NCBI GenBank assembly: GCA_946222285.1
Contig: CAMIIP010000032.1
Coordinates: 1 to 16,117 of the forward strand
Reading direction: 5' to 3'
Length of the DNA: 16,117 bases
Origin: an uncultured Rothia sp.
GTDB lineage: Bacteria > Actinomycetota > Actinomycetes > Actinomycetales > Micrococcaceae
Below, one piece after another: positions 1 to 7,132 of this stretch (position 1 is its first letter; every line of letters starts with the position of its first letter). Both the position numbers and the translations under genes were made by a program. Under the pieces are notes generated by a model. That model was not told the origin of the DNA. It saw nothing but the letters and a program-made list of their open reading frames with translations, and ran no database searches.

Positions 1-52
1 TGAGTTACTGCCCTTGAGTGGGTAGTACTACCCACTCAAGGGCAGTAACTCA
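1..52. repeat. 52-bp perfect palindrome
   Basis: Bases 1-26 are the exact reverse complement of bases 27-52 (left arm begins TGAGTTACTGCCCTTGAG; centre AGTACT), with no spacer and no mismatch. In RNA it would form a stem of about 24 bp with a 4-nt loop. No T-tract follows on the + strand, so it is not a classical intrinsic terminator. It could be a U-less terminator of a gene to the left, a protein-binding site, or a fold-back artefact at an assembly edge. It may continue left of the window. Confidence 0.9.
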
Positions 53-101
53 CGCTGTCACCGGCAGGCTTAATCTCTGCCCTTCTCAAACCTTGCTGAG
101 T

Positions 102-107
102 TAGGCT
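102..107 (+). promoter_or_regulatory. -10 box for a leaderless guaB1 transcript
   Basis: TAGGCT (TAnnnT) occupies exactly -12 to -7 relative to the A of the guaB1 ATG. This is the spacing expected for actinobacterial leaderless mRNAs starting on the start codon. There is no convincing Shine-Dalgarno upstream of the ATG and no good -35. The octamer AGGCTTAA occurs at 103-110 and again at 66-73. Confidence 0.5.
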
Positions 108-113
108 TAAATC

Positions 114-1547
114 ATGAAATTCCTCAACGACCAGAAACCGCAAACTGACCTTACGTATTCAGACGTTTTCATGGTTCCCTCACGCTCGAACGTTGGTTCG
201 CGTATGAGCGTGGACCTCGCGACCGCAGACGGTACCGGAACGACCATCCCGCTCGTCGTTGCTAATATGACCGCTGTTTCCGGTCGCCGCATGGCTGAAA
301 CCGTTGCTCGCCGTGGAGGAATTGCTATTATTCCCCAGGATATCCCGGCGAATATCGTGGCTCAGACTATTCGCCGAGTCAAAGAATCACACCTTGTTTT
401 TGACACCCCCATCACCGTACAACCACACCATACCGCCGGTTACGTGCGAAACTTGCTTCCCAAACGCGCTCACGGTGCTGTCATTGTGACCGACGGGGAA
501 AAGCCCATTGGGATTATCACTCCCAAAGATCTACGTGGGCGCGATAATTTTGACCAGGTGCAAGACATTATGAGCACCAACCTCACGACTTTGCCCCATA
601 CGGTAACCGCGCGCGAGGCCTTTGATGAGCTCTTTGAACACTCCCGCAAACTCGCGCCGGTGGTCGATACAGAAGGCAAACTGGTTGGTGTGCTCACCCG
701 CCAGGGTGCGCTCCGCGCCAGCCTCTACACCCCTGCCGTAGATGCGCAGAACCAACTTCGAATCGGTGCTGCAATCGGCATCAACGGTGACGTCGCCGCT
801 CGCGCCACCGAACTCATCGAAGCTGGTGCGGACGTACTCGTTGTAGATACCGCCCATGGGCACCAAGAATCCATGATCGAAGCACTGAAAAAGGTGCGCG
901 CGCTCAACCCCAAGGTGCCTATTGCTGCTGGCAACGTCGTTACCGCTTCCGGCGTGCGTGACCTCGCTGAAGCTGGCGCAGACATTATCAAGGTTGGTGT
1001 AGGCCCCGGAGCTATGTGCACCACTCGTATGCAGACCGGTGTGGGTCGACCGCAGTTCTCTGCGGTACTTGAATGTGCAGAAGAAGCGAAAAAGCACGGC
1101 GTGCACGTCTGGGCAGATGGTGGCGTGAAAGACCCCCGTGACGTTGCCTTGGCTCTCGCCGCCGGTGCTTCTAACGTGATGGTTGGCTCCTGGTTCGCCG
1201 GAACTTATGAGTCACCCGGCGACGTTATCCAGGACGCCGACGGGCGTGAGTACAAGGAGTCATTCGGCATGGCTTCTCGACGCGCGGTCGTCAATCGCAA
1301 CTCGAAAACCGAGGCTTTTGAGAAAGCTCGCCGTGAGATGTTCGAAGAGGGAATCTCTTCTGCTCGCATTTACCTGCCCGAGGGTAAGGGCGGTGTAGAG
1401 GATCAGATTGATTCGATTATTTCCGGTGTACGTTCCTCCTTCACTTATGCCGGTGCGTCCAACATTGAGGAGTTCACCGAGCGCGCTGTAGTGGGTATCC
1501 AATCAGCTTCGGGCTATGCAGAAGGCCAGCCTCGCGCGGTGCGCTAA
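114..1547 (+). CDS. guaB1: GuaB1 family protein, probable GMP reductase with CBS domains
   Basis: The 477-residue protein has the IMPDH/GMP reductase TIM barrel with a CBS pair inserted at about residues 97-205 (PIGIITPKDL and LVGVLTRQGAL mark the two repeats). The catalytic-loop cysteine is Cys302 in GVGPGAMCTTR, and VVDTAHGH and ADGGVKDPRD are barrel motifs. Its sequence and length match the actinobacterial IMPDH-related GuaB1 family, not GuaB2. The mycobacterial member has been characterised as a CBS-regulated GMP reductase (GMP + NADPH to IMP + NH3), so the common 'IMP dehydrogenase' label is probably wrong. The start at 114 is chosen because a TAnnnT box lies exactly at -12 to -7, suggesting leaderless translation. 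It is monocistronic, with a strong hairpin terminator 42 bp after the stop. With deoD in this window it points to purine salvage. Activity is inferred from family knowledge. Confidence 0.93.
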   Translation: MKFLNDQKPQTDLTYSDVFMVPSRSNVGSRMSVDLATADGTGTTIPLVVANMTAVSGRRMAETVARRGGIAIIPQDIPANIVAQTIRRVKESHLVFDTPITVQPHHTAGYVRNLLPKRAHGAVIVTDGEKPIGIITPKDLRGRDNFDQVQDIMSTNLTTLPHTVTAREAFDELFEHSRKLAPVVDTEGKLVGVLTRQGALRASLYTPAVDAQNQLRIGAAIGINGDVAARATELIEAGADVLVVDTAHGHQESMIEALKKVRALNPKVPIAAGNVVTASGVRDLAEAGADIIKVGVGPGAMCTTRMQTGVGRPQFSAVLECAEEAKKHGVHVWADGGVKDPRDVALALAAGASNVMVGSWFAGTYESPGDVIQDADGREYKESFGMASRRAVVNRNSKTEAFEKARREMFEEGISSARIYLPEGKGGVEDQIDSIISGVRSSFTYAGASNIEEFTERAVVGIQSASGYAEGQPRAVR

Positions 1548-1589
1548 AGAATCGACGCAAAATAAGCCTCTAAACTAAAACAGAACAAA

Positions 1590-1625
1590 AAGCCCGTGTG
1601 CGGTATGGATACCGCACACGGGCTT
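1590..1625. terminator. Bidirectional intrinsic terminator
   Basis: A 16-17 bp perfect stem (AAGCCCGTGTGCGGTA and its complement) encloses a short TGGA loop. It is followed by TTCTTTT on the + strand and preceded by an A-tract that gives TTTTT on the - strand. It lies between the convergent guaB1 and secreted-protein genes and serves both. Confidence 0.95.
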
Positions 1626-1651
1626 CTTTTGAAAGAGCCGCTTTTTAGCCT

Positions 1652-3694
1652 CTAACTTTGCGCTTCAAAGCGGGCAAAACCAACCGTTTTTTGTGGCCCC
1701 TTAGCTCCGAGTGACTGGTTGATATCTCCACCAACCCACAGGTTACCGCGTGAATCAACGAAGGATTCCCATACGCCATCCCCAGACTCTCCTCTGAGTT
1801 TGGGCGAGAAATCAGGAATGTACTTACCGGTAGTGATATCCCAAGCACCTACTTGGCTGATGCCGTAGGTGCTATCTTTGGACTGACCTTCAGCATCCAT
1901 GTAGCTGGATGCGCCGTCGAAGACCTTACCACCACAGTGGCAGGCACCGTACATGATGTTTCCAGCTTTATACAGGTCTTGAAAGTCGCCACCGGGTTTA
2001 GTGATTGCCGATGAAACGCGGGCATAATCGTTGTTTTTGTCGTAGGCAGCGATGAGGTGCTCAGTACCGCCCGCCCAAACTGTGTTTCCGGCGTCCTGAA
2101 CATCGAACTGCCAGCCGCCACGAGCGAGTACGATCGACTGCTCCCATTCCCAAGGCTTATACATTGAGCCATCGGTAGAGTTAATGGAAGCCAGTTTGAA
2201 GGCAGGTTGTTTTTTCAATTCTGAGAAGTATCCGGCTGCAAATACAGACTGACCGTCTTCAGCGGCGTTGATAGCGTTGACCGTACCGTTAAATTCTGGT
2301 CGCCAATTTTTATCTACCGTGTTTGTTTCCAAATTGAAACGGACGGCGTGTTTTGCATAAACAGTAGACTTGTTTTTGGTGCTGGTTGAATGGGTAAAGT
2401 GCCCGCCCACGTAAAGGTAATTGCCCTGAACGTGCAAGGACTTCACCTGTGCAATACCGGAGGCACCACGATTTTCAATTTTCCATCCTAGATCTTCGAT
2501 GGCTCCGGTTGCCGGGTCAAGAACAACGAAGTTAGAAACAGGCTGACCATTGACCTGGGTGAATTCACCACCGACCGCGAGCTTACCGCTAGGCAGTGCT
2601 TCGAGTGCTTTGACCTGTCCGTTAAAGGCTGGTATGAAAGTGCGTACTAACTCACCGGAATCAACGTCATAACCGCTGAGGAAGGACTGCTCGACCGTTT
2701 CGCCCTTTGCTGAAATCAGGTTCTTGTAGTCGCCGCCAACAAATACTGTATTACCTACCTGCGTTATTGCTTGCACGTAGGTGTGCATCTCGCCACGAGT
2801 GCCTGTTCCGGTTTCTTCTGAAGTTCGCCACTGCATAGGCATGGTAACGCTCTTGGGAACATCTTTACGCTTCTCTGGCGTAACCGGTGAGGTTAGCTGA
2901 GGGCGAAGATACATTTGAGTAAAGGGCATAGTGCGCTTACCTTTTGAAAGCCAGAGGTGGCTATCTGCTGCAGTCTCATCTTTGACATCAGTGCCGTAAG
3001 CGTAACCAAACCCGCCGTTAACGCCGCTACCGATAGGCGTAAATGAGCGATAGGCACGGTCCAATCCGCGGTTGTCTTTACGGGTAGTCTGCGGATCATT
3101 TTCTGGATTAGGAGCTACCCATGCTGAGTCTTCAACGAAGGTAGCATTCTTCCAGGCGCGGGTATCAGGAATACCCCACATCCAGGAGGTTCGGGCGCTG
3201 ACGGTGCCGGTAAGTTCTTGCGTATGCTGGCCCTGCTCATCGAGGGAACGAACTATGCGAATATTGTTCGTGTAGTTGGCATCTTTGCCAGTGAGTTCAT
3301 CGATGGTGGCTGCGGGGAGCTGGGCTGTTGCAAATGCTGCAGCGCCGGTGGGGTTCTGCCAAATTGAGTTGGCGTTACCCTTACCTTTGGCTGAGCGATC
3401 CCAGTCTTCACGTCCTCGACCAATCATGACCCAGCCGCCGCCGTCGGTTTCTTGATCACAGTAGAATTTTGCGGGAGCTGACTTGGAATCTGGCGTTGAG
3501 AGCCAGTAAGCTCCGGATGGCGAATCGGGATAGTTTTGCTTAATCTCCCAGCAAGACGCGGCTGCGGTTTCTAGACTTTTACCGTCGTGTGCTGAATCTG
3601 CTTGAGCTACTGTTGCTCCGGTTAAAAGCGTTGTTCCCAGGGCTACAGCGGCAGAAAGAGAAGTTATTTTCTTAAGTATGCGAGAGGGGACCAT
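1652..3694 (-). CDS. Secreted fibrinogen-like (GGGW-type) plus beta-propeller protein
   Basis: This is a 680-residue exported protein. Residues 1-32 form a Sec signal peptide (basic RILKK, then a hydrophobic stretch, cleavage site AQA|D at 32/33). Residues about 40-265 resemble the bacterial fibrinogen-like fold: Cys48 in SCWEIKQNYPDSPSG, Cys79 in FYCDQETDGGGW, and a repeat of Trp/Gly-rich strands. Residues about 300-680 carry repeated blades such as GNTVFVGGDY, GKLAVGGEFTQVNG, GNYLYVGGHF, GQSVFAAGYF and NLWVGGDINQ, typical of delta-60-repeat/DUF5122 propellers, with a CHCGG motif at 585-589. There is no LPXTG motif or C-terminal membrane segment, so it is probably released or non-covalently bound to the wall. 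The ATG at 3694 is preferred over the in-frame GTG at 3718 because GAGG lies 4 nt before it and the signal peptide is more standard. The ligand is unknown; a role in adhesion or glycan binding is only a guess. Confidence 0.85.
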   Translation of the reverse strand: MVPSRILKKITSLSAAVALGTTLLTGATVAQADSAHDGKSLETAAASCWEIKQNYPDSPSGAYWLSTPDSKSAPAKFYCDQETDGGGWVMIGRGREDWDRSAKGKGNANSIWQNPTGAAAFATAQLPAATIDELTGKDANYTNNIRIVRSLDEQGQHTQELTGTVSARTSWMWGIPDTRAWKNATFVEDSAWVAPNPENDPQTTRKDNRGLDRAYRSFTPIGSGVNGGFGYAYGTDVKDETAADSHLWLSKGKRTMPFTQMYLRPQLTSPVTPEKRKDVPKSVTMPMQWRTSEETGTGTRGEMHTYVQAITQVGNTVFVGGDYKNLISAKGETVEQSFLSGYDVDSGELVRTFIPAFNGQVKALEALPSGKLAVGGEFTQVNGQPVSNFVVLDPATGAIEDLGWKIENRGASGIAQVKSLHVQGNYLYVGGHFTHSTSTKNKSTVYAKHAVRFNLETNTVDKNWRPEFNGTVNAINAAEDGQSVFAAGYFSELKKQPAFKLASINSTDGSMYKPWEWEQSIVLARGGWQFDVQDAGNTVWAGGTEHLIAAYDKNNDYARVSSAITKPGGDFQDLYKAGNIMYGACHCGGKVFDGASSYMDAEGQSKDSTYGISQVGAWDITTGKYIPDFSPKLRGESGDGVWESFVDSRGNLWVGGDINQSLGAKGPQKTVGFARFEAQS

Positions 3695-3871
3695 AAAACC
3701 TCGTTGGGTTCTGTACACGTTACCTAGCAGAAGTATGTTTCTACGTCAGAACGTGTAAATCATGTGCGTATTCATCTGGCTGAATAGTAGGAAAACTATA
3801 GCCAATTCGTGAGTCTAGTTTTTCCAAACCGTGGTAGTACAGGCACATATTTAGGTCTATAATCCCCCGAA

Positions 3872-4994
3872 TTAGCTAATTTTGGGGAAGATAAGGACGT
3901 TCAGTATTTCTGAGAGAGAAGTAATATCTGCAATCACCGGGGTATCTGGGCGGAAATCAGCCCGTGAGTAGAGGCCGGTTTCTAGCCCCACGAACTTCAT
4001 GCCGGCGGCTAGGGCTGCCTGTTCATCGAGGAGTGCGTCTCCTACATAAGTAAAGTCTGTCTTCCCGCAGGCTCGTAGGGTAGTCCTGCAGTGGAGGAAT
4101 GGGAAGAAACCCGCAACGTGTCTTCCCGCAGGCTCGTAGGGTAGTCAGAATTTCATCGAAAACGCGCGGGTCAGGCTTGTGAAAATCTGACTGATCGGCG
4201 CCCTGAACCACGGTGAGCCGATTCAGGAGGTAGCCTTCTCGTTCAAGTTCTGCTGCTGCCCATTCCGTGCGAGTGGAGGTCACCACCCCTACTGCTACGC
4301 CGTCGTCGAGCAGAGAAAGAACTACGTCTTTTGCTCCCGCGATCGCTTTCTTGGGAAAGCGGTCGCGGCTGGCGGCGTTGGCAGCCACCATTTCCTCGGT
4401 GGAGGCGGCGTTTTGGTAGTAGTGTCCGATCATTTCGGGGAAGGGTTTGCCCCAGTGCTCGCGCAGGGTTTCGTCGGTGAGATCGATTCCGAAGGATTCA
4501 CGGGCAACGTGTCGGTGGTGGTTCCACTTGGCTTCGATGGTGTAAAAGAGCGTGTCGTCGAGGTCAAAAATAACGGCGCGATTCGGCTGGTCGGCTGAGG
4601 TAACCAGTGATTTGGTTACTAAGTCATCGAGTGCTTCTTGCCCGGCTGCAGAGAGATTTCCCCTGTCTTGCGTGCCTACCCAGGAGAGCTCTTCAATCTC
4701 TTCGGACGGGTGCGGCTGACCGTCCAGCTCGGCGGTGAAGCAATCCATGATGACGGTCGTGTCGGCGGCTTTTCCGTCTGCCTGCTGGGTGATGGTGCCC
4801 CAAGGGCGCACGGTTTCTGCTTTGAGACCTACGCTGAGTTCCTCGCGAATTTCGCGGTGAAGTGCCTGCTCTGGTGTTTCGCCGGCGTCGGGTTTGCCGC
4901 CGGGAAGAAAGAACTTTTCTTTGCCGAAGCTGCGGGCGACAAGGAGTTTGCCGTCTTTGGCGGTGATGAGGGCTGACTTACGAATGGTGGGCAT
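3872..4994 (-). pseudogene. Nudix hydrolase-HAD phosphatase fusion, broken by a 61-bp insertion
   Basis: Residues 1-130 are a Nudix hydrolase with a perfect box (Gly33-x5-Glu39-x7-REIREEL). Residues about 137 onward are a HAD hydrolase: motif I DLDDTLF (Asp144, Asp146), motif II VVTST, motif III Lys273 in HKPDP. As the sequence stands, the frame leaves the family after Thr292 and stops at 4023, giving a 323-residue product without motif IV. Removing 61 bp (4058-4118) restores the frame: reading continues TDFTYVGDALLDEQAALAAG, supplying the motif IV acids, and ends at TAA 3872-3874 as a 353-residue protein. The start ATG 4994 has AGAGGA upstream and overlaps the end of marR by 17 nt, so the two form an operon. 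Substrates cannot be read from sequence; a nucleotide clean-up role is inferred. The Nudix domain may still be made. Confidence 0.88.
4058..4146. repeat. 28-bp direct duplication flanking a 33-bp insert
   Basis: Bases 4058-4085 are identical to 4119-4146 (28 bp, beginning TGTCTTCCCGCAGG), with 33 bp (4086-4118) between them that do not belong to the HAD gene. The period is 61 bp. One copy is native HAD coding sequence (the minus strand reads TTLRACGKT), so the other copy and the 33 bp are the additions. Repeat 28 plus spacer 33 equals one type I-E CRISPR unit, and CCCGC sits in the same register as in I-E repeats. No cas genes or further repeats are in the window. Confidence 0.95.
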
Positions 4995-5490
4995 GGGGTT
5001 CCTCTTTTTCAAAGTGGGTGAGCCAAGTTTTGAGCACCCGTTCGAGGTTGGCACGGTCGGATATGGAAAGTTCTTCTACGAGTCGTTTTTCATTGTCGAC
5101 GTGCGCGTTGAAGGCTCGATTAATAAGGTCTAGACCCTGCGGAGTGAGGCGCGCGATTTTGGAGCGACCATCGCCGTCGGGGTTGGTAATTCTTTCGATA
5201 TACCCTGCGGTCTCAAGCCGATCGAGTCGTTTTGATGTGCCGCCGGTAGTGACCATGGTGGTTTGGGCGATGGTCGCAGGGCGAGCCTGAAAGGGGGCAC
5301 CCTGTCGGCGGAGAGCACAGAGAATATCGAATTCACCTTCGGTGAGTCCGAATTGTTTATAGGTTTGAGTAATTTCGTGGGTGAGGTGGTTGGCGAGTCG
5401 GTGGACGCGCGCCACGACGCTTTGGCCCGAAAGGTCAGCTTCGGGCATTTCCCGGTGCCATTGTTCTTGAATACGGTCGACATGGTCCAT
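4978..5490 (-). CDS. MarR family transcriptional regulator
   Basis: The 170-residue protein is of normal MarR length. It has a helix-turn-helix core (LTEGEFDILCALRRQG, then ATIAQTTMVTTGGTSKRLDRL), a wing (NPDGDGRSKIARLTPQG) and a C-terminal dimerisation helix. The ATG at 5490 is chosen because TACACT lies exactly at -12 to -7, which suggests a leaderless start; upstream in-frame starts would run back through the palindromic operator. The gene is divergent from an EamA permease with 49 bp between the start codons, and it overlaps the downstream Nudix-HAD gene by 17 nt. The two CTTCC-N2-GGAAG boxes in the gap overlap its predicted -35 region, so autorepression together with control of the permease is likely. 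The effector is unknown. Confidence 0.88.
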   Translation of the reverse strand: MDHVDRIQEQWHREMPEADLSGQSVVARVHRLANHLTHEITQTYKQFGLTEGEFDILCALRRQGAPFQARPATIAQTTMVTTGGTSKRLDRLETAGYIERITNPDGDGRSKIARLTPQGLDLINRAFNAHVDNEKRLVEELSISDRANLERVLKTWLTHFEKEEPHAHHS

Positions 5491-5496
5491 GAGTTC

Positions 5497-5525
5497 AGTG
5501 TAATTGACAGATAGCTTCCGCGGAA
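5497..5525 (-). promoter_or_regulatory. marR promoter (leaderless)
   Basis: On the - strand, TTCCGC (5525-5520), 17 bp, then TACACT (5502-5497), then 6 nt to the marR ATG at 5490. The -10 fits the leaderless TAnnnT rule; the -35 is weak and lies inside the upstream palindromic box. Confidence 0.45.
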
Positions 5526-5532
5526 GTAATTT
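5504..5532 (+). promoter_or_regulatory. EamA permease promoter
   Basis: A consensus TTGACA (5504-5509), a 17-bp spacer and TAATTT (5527-5532) predict transcription starting at 5539-5540, which is at or one base before the permease ATG, so the mRNA is probably leaderless. It faces and interleaves with the marR promoter. Confidence 0.65.
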
Positions 5533-5550
5533 AACTTCCATGGAAGCTAT
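5511..5550. promoter_or_regulatory. Probable MarR operator, two palindromic boxes
   Basis: Two perfect 12-bp palindromes, CTTCCGCGGAAG (5515-5526) and CTTCCATGGAAG (5535-5546), lie 20 bp apart centre to centre (two helical turns). They are nested in a larger dyad with outer arms ATAGCTTCC and GGAAGCTAT. Box 1 overlaps the spacer of the permease promoter and the -35 of marR; box 2 covers the permease start codon. Assignment to the adjacent MarR is an inference from position. Confidence 0.75.
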
Positions 5551-6424
5551 TTCTGGCAAAGCTATCGCCATCACTGCTCTCGCACCGATTATCTGGGGAT
5601 CAACCTACTATGTGACGCGTAATTTTTTACCCTCTGAATACCCGCTTACTGGTGCTCTGATTCGCGCACTTCCTGCTGGATTACTTCTTTTATTGTTTAC
5701 CCGAAAGCTTCCTCGGGGAATCTGGTGGGTAAAAGCAACACTCATTAGCGTCTTGACCACAGGAGGCTTTTTCGTGTTGGTTTATATTGCGGGCAGCCGC
5801 TTACCCAGCAGTATTGACTCAATGGTGATGGCGCTTTCTCCCCTGTTTACTATGCTGATGGCCCGAGCAATTCTTGAAGAAATATTCACCGTTCGCCGTA
5901 TTTTGGGCGGCATATTGAGTGTTATCGGCGTTTTTGTGCTGATTGGAAAAGTACAAGGAACCTTAGATGCGCTAGGTTTGCTTGCTTCTTTTGTGGGGAT
6001 GTTAATATCGGCTCTCGGATTCATTCTTATAAGAAAATGGAATCCTCCGGTGAGCTCTACTGAATTTGCGAGCTGGCAACTTTTCCTAGGTGGCATCATG
6101 CTTTTACCTATCGTCATTTGGCGTGAAGGATTCATGCCTCTGCCTTCTCTGAGTGCTCTGTGGGGCTATGTTTATATTGCGCTTTTCGCCAGCGTAATTG
6201 GCTATATTTGCTGGTATTACGGTGTGACTCGTTTACCTGCGAGTGTTGTGAGCATTATTGGTCTTCTCAATCCCCTTGCTGGAGTGTTGCTCGGAACTTT
6301 TCTGGCGGGCGAAACGCTCACTCTTACTCAGGCAGTAGGTTGCTTATTAATCTTGGTTGGTATCTATATGGGTACTATCCAAAGAGGAAAGCTATTTGTC
6401 TCTCGCCGAGTTGAAGCCTCCTAG
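5540..6424 (+). CDS. EamA/DMT superfamily permease
   Basis: This is a 294-residue integral membrane protein with about ten hydrophobic segments in two tandem EamA halves (roughly 9-135 and 145-280). The first half has APIIWGSTYYVTRNFLP and the second GYICWYYGVTRLPASV and IIGLLNPLAGVLLG, typical of drug/metabolite exporters. The ATG at 5540 is preferred over TTG 5504: that TTG is part of the TTGACA -35 element, and the predicted transcript starts at or next to the ATG. It is divergent from marR and its start codon lies in an operator box, so MarR repression is likely. Its stop TAG lies in CTAG, shared with the stop of convergent deoD. The substrate is unknown; amino-acid or small-metabolite export is the usual guess for this family. 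Confidence 0.88.
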   Translation: MEAISGKAIAITALAPIIWGSTYYVTRNFLPSEYPLTGALIRALPAGLLLLLFTRKLPRGIWWVKATLISVLTTGGFFVLVYIAGSRLPSSIDSMVMALSPLFTMLMARAILEEIFTVRRILGGILSVIGVFVLIGKVQGTLDALGLLASFVGMLISALGFILIRKWNPPVSSTEFASWQLFLGGIMLLPIVIWREGFMPLPSLSALWGYVYIALFASVIGYICWYYGVTRLPASVVSIIGLLNPLAGVLLGTFLAGETLTLTQAVGCLLILVGIYMGTIQRGKLFVSRRVEAS

Positions 6425-7131
6425 CTAGTCGCTACAGGCAGAACCAGTTCCATCATCTCGGTAAAGGTAGTTTCACGCTGCTCTGCTGTGGTGTCGGAAC
6501 CCTTGAAAATGTGGTCAGACACCGTGAAAACGCCCAACGCTTCGGCGCCAGAAGCCGCCGCAGTAGCGTAGATCCCGGCGGTTTCCATTTCGACGGCGAG
6601 CACGCCCATCTCCGCCCACCGCTTGTTGTCTTCGGGGTTGTGGTGGTAAAAAACGTCCGAGGAAATAACGTTGCCCACGTGTAGCTTCACGTTCTGCTTT
6701 TGGGCTTCTTGGGCGACGGCGCTCAACAGCGACCATGAGGCAGTAGGGGCGAAGGTGCCCGGCAGTTCGTACTGGCGCATGAAGTTTGAATCGGTTGAGG
6801 TGGCGGCGGCAACCACAATATCGAAAGTGTCTAAATCTTGGCTGAGACCGCCGCAGGAGCCAATGCGAATCAGGCGTTTTGCACCAAAAACGTTAATAAG
6901 TTCCCAGGTGTAAAGGCTTGCCGAGGGGATACCCATGCCGGTTCCCATGACCGAAACGGGCTTGCCTTTGAACTCGCCGGTGAAGCCGAGCATGTTGCGA
7001 ACGCCGTTGAACTGTTGCACGTTCTCTAGGTAGGTCTCGGCAATAAATTTCGCTCGCAGAGGGTCGCCTGGCAAAAGAACGGTCTCCGCAATGGGGGTGT
7101 TTTCGGGGTTGATGTGAGGGGTGCTTTTCAT
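6421..7131 (-). CDS. deoD: Purine-nucleoside phosphorylase, DeoD type
   Basis: The 236-residue protein matches the hexameric E. coli-type PNP along its full length. It carries His6 (TPHIN), Arg26 in GDPLRAKFIAETYLE, Arg45 in GVRNMLGFTG, Arg89/Ser92 in RIGSCGG, the nucleoside-binding VEMETAGIY (181-183), and the catalytic Asp206 in TVSDH. It phosphorolyses purine (deoxy)nucleosides to base and (deoxy)ribose-1-phosphate in the cytoplasm. AAAGGA lies 6-7 nt before the ATG. That Shine-Dalgarno is part of one arm of a 9-bp inverted repeat. It overlaps the convergent permease gene by 4 nt with no terminator between them. Together with guaB1 it suggests active purine salvage. Confidence 0.95.
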   Translation of the reverse strand: MKSTPHINPENTPIAETVLLPGDPLRAKFIAETYLENVQQFNGVRNMLGFTGEFKGKPVSVMGTGMGIPSASLYTWELINVFGAKRLIRIGSCGGLSQDLDTFDIVVAAATSTDSNFMRQYELPGTFAPTASWSLLSAVAQEAQKQNVKLHVGNVISSDVFYHHNPEDNKRWAEMGVLAVEMETAGIYATAAASGAEALGVFTVSDHIFKGSDTTAEQRETTFTEMMELVLPVATS

Positions 7132-7132
7132 G

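Noticed and set aside
531..1106. 191-codon open frame antisense to guaB1
   Set aside because: It lies wholly inside guaB1, resembles no known family, and guaB1 is unambiguous.
3864..3887. Small hairpin (AATTAGCTAATT with C/G flanks) at the end of the Nudix-HAD gene as a terminator
   Set aside because: The stem is A+T-rich with mismatches and is not followed by a T-tract on the minus strand, so it is not called.
4058..4146. A true CRISPR array
   Set aside because: Only two repeat copies and one spacer are present, inside a protein-coding gene, without cas genes or a leader; one repeat copy is native coding sequence. It is reported instead as a possible off-target integration or simple duplication.
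5504..5539. Upstream TTG start for the EamA permease
   Set aside because: That TTG is part of the consensus TTGACA -35 element and the stretch after it is the operator; the ATG at 5540 fits the predicted transcript start.
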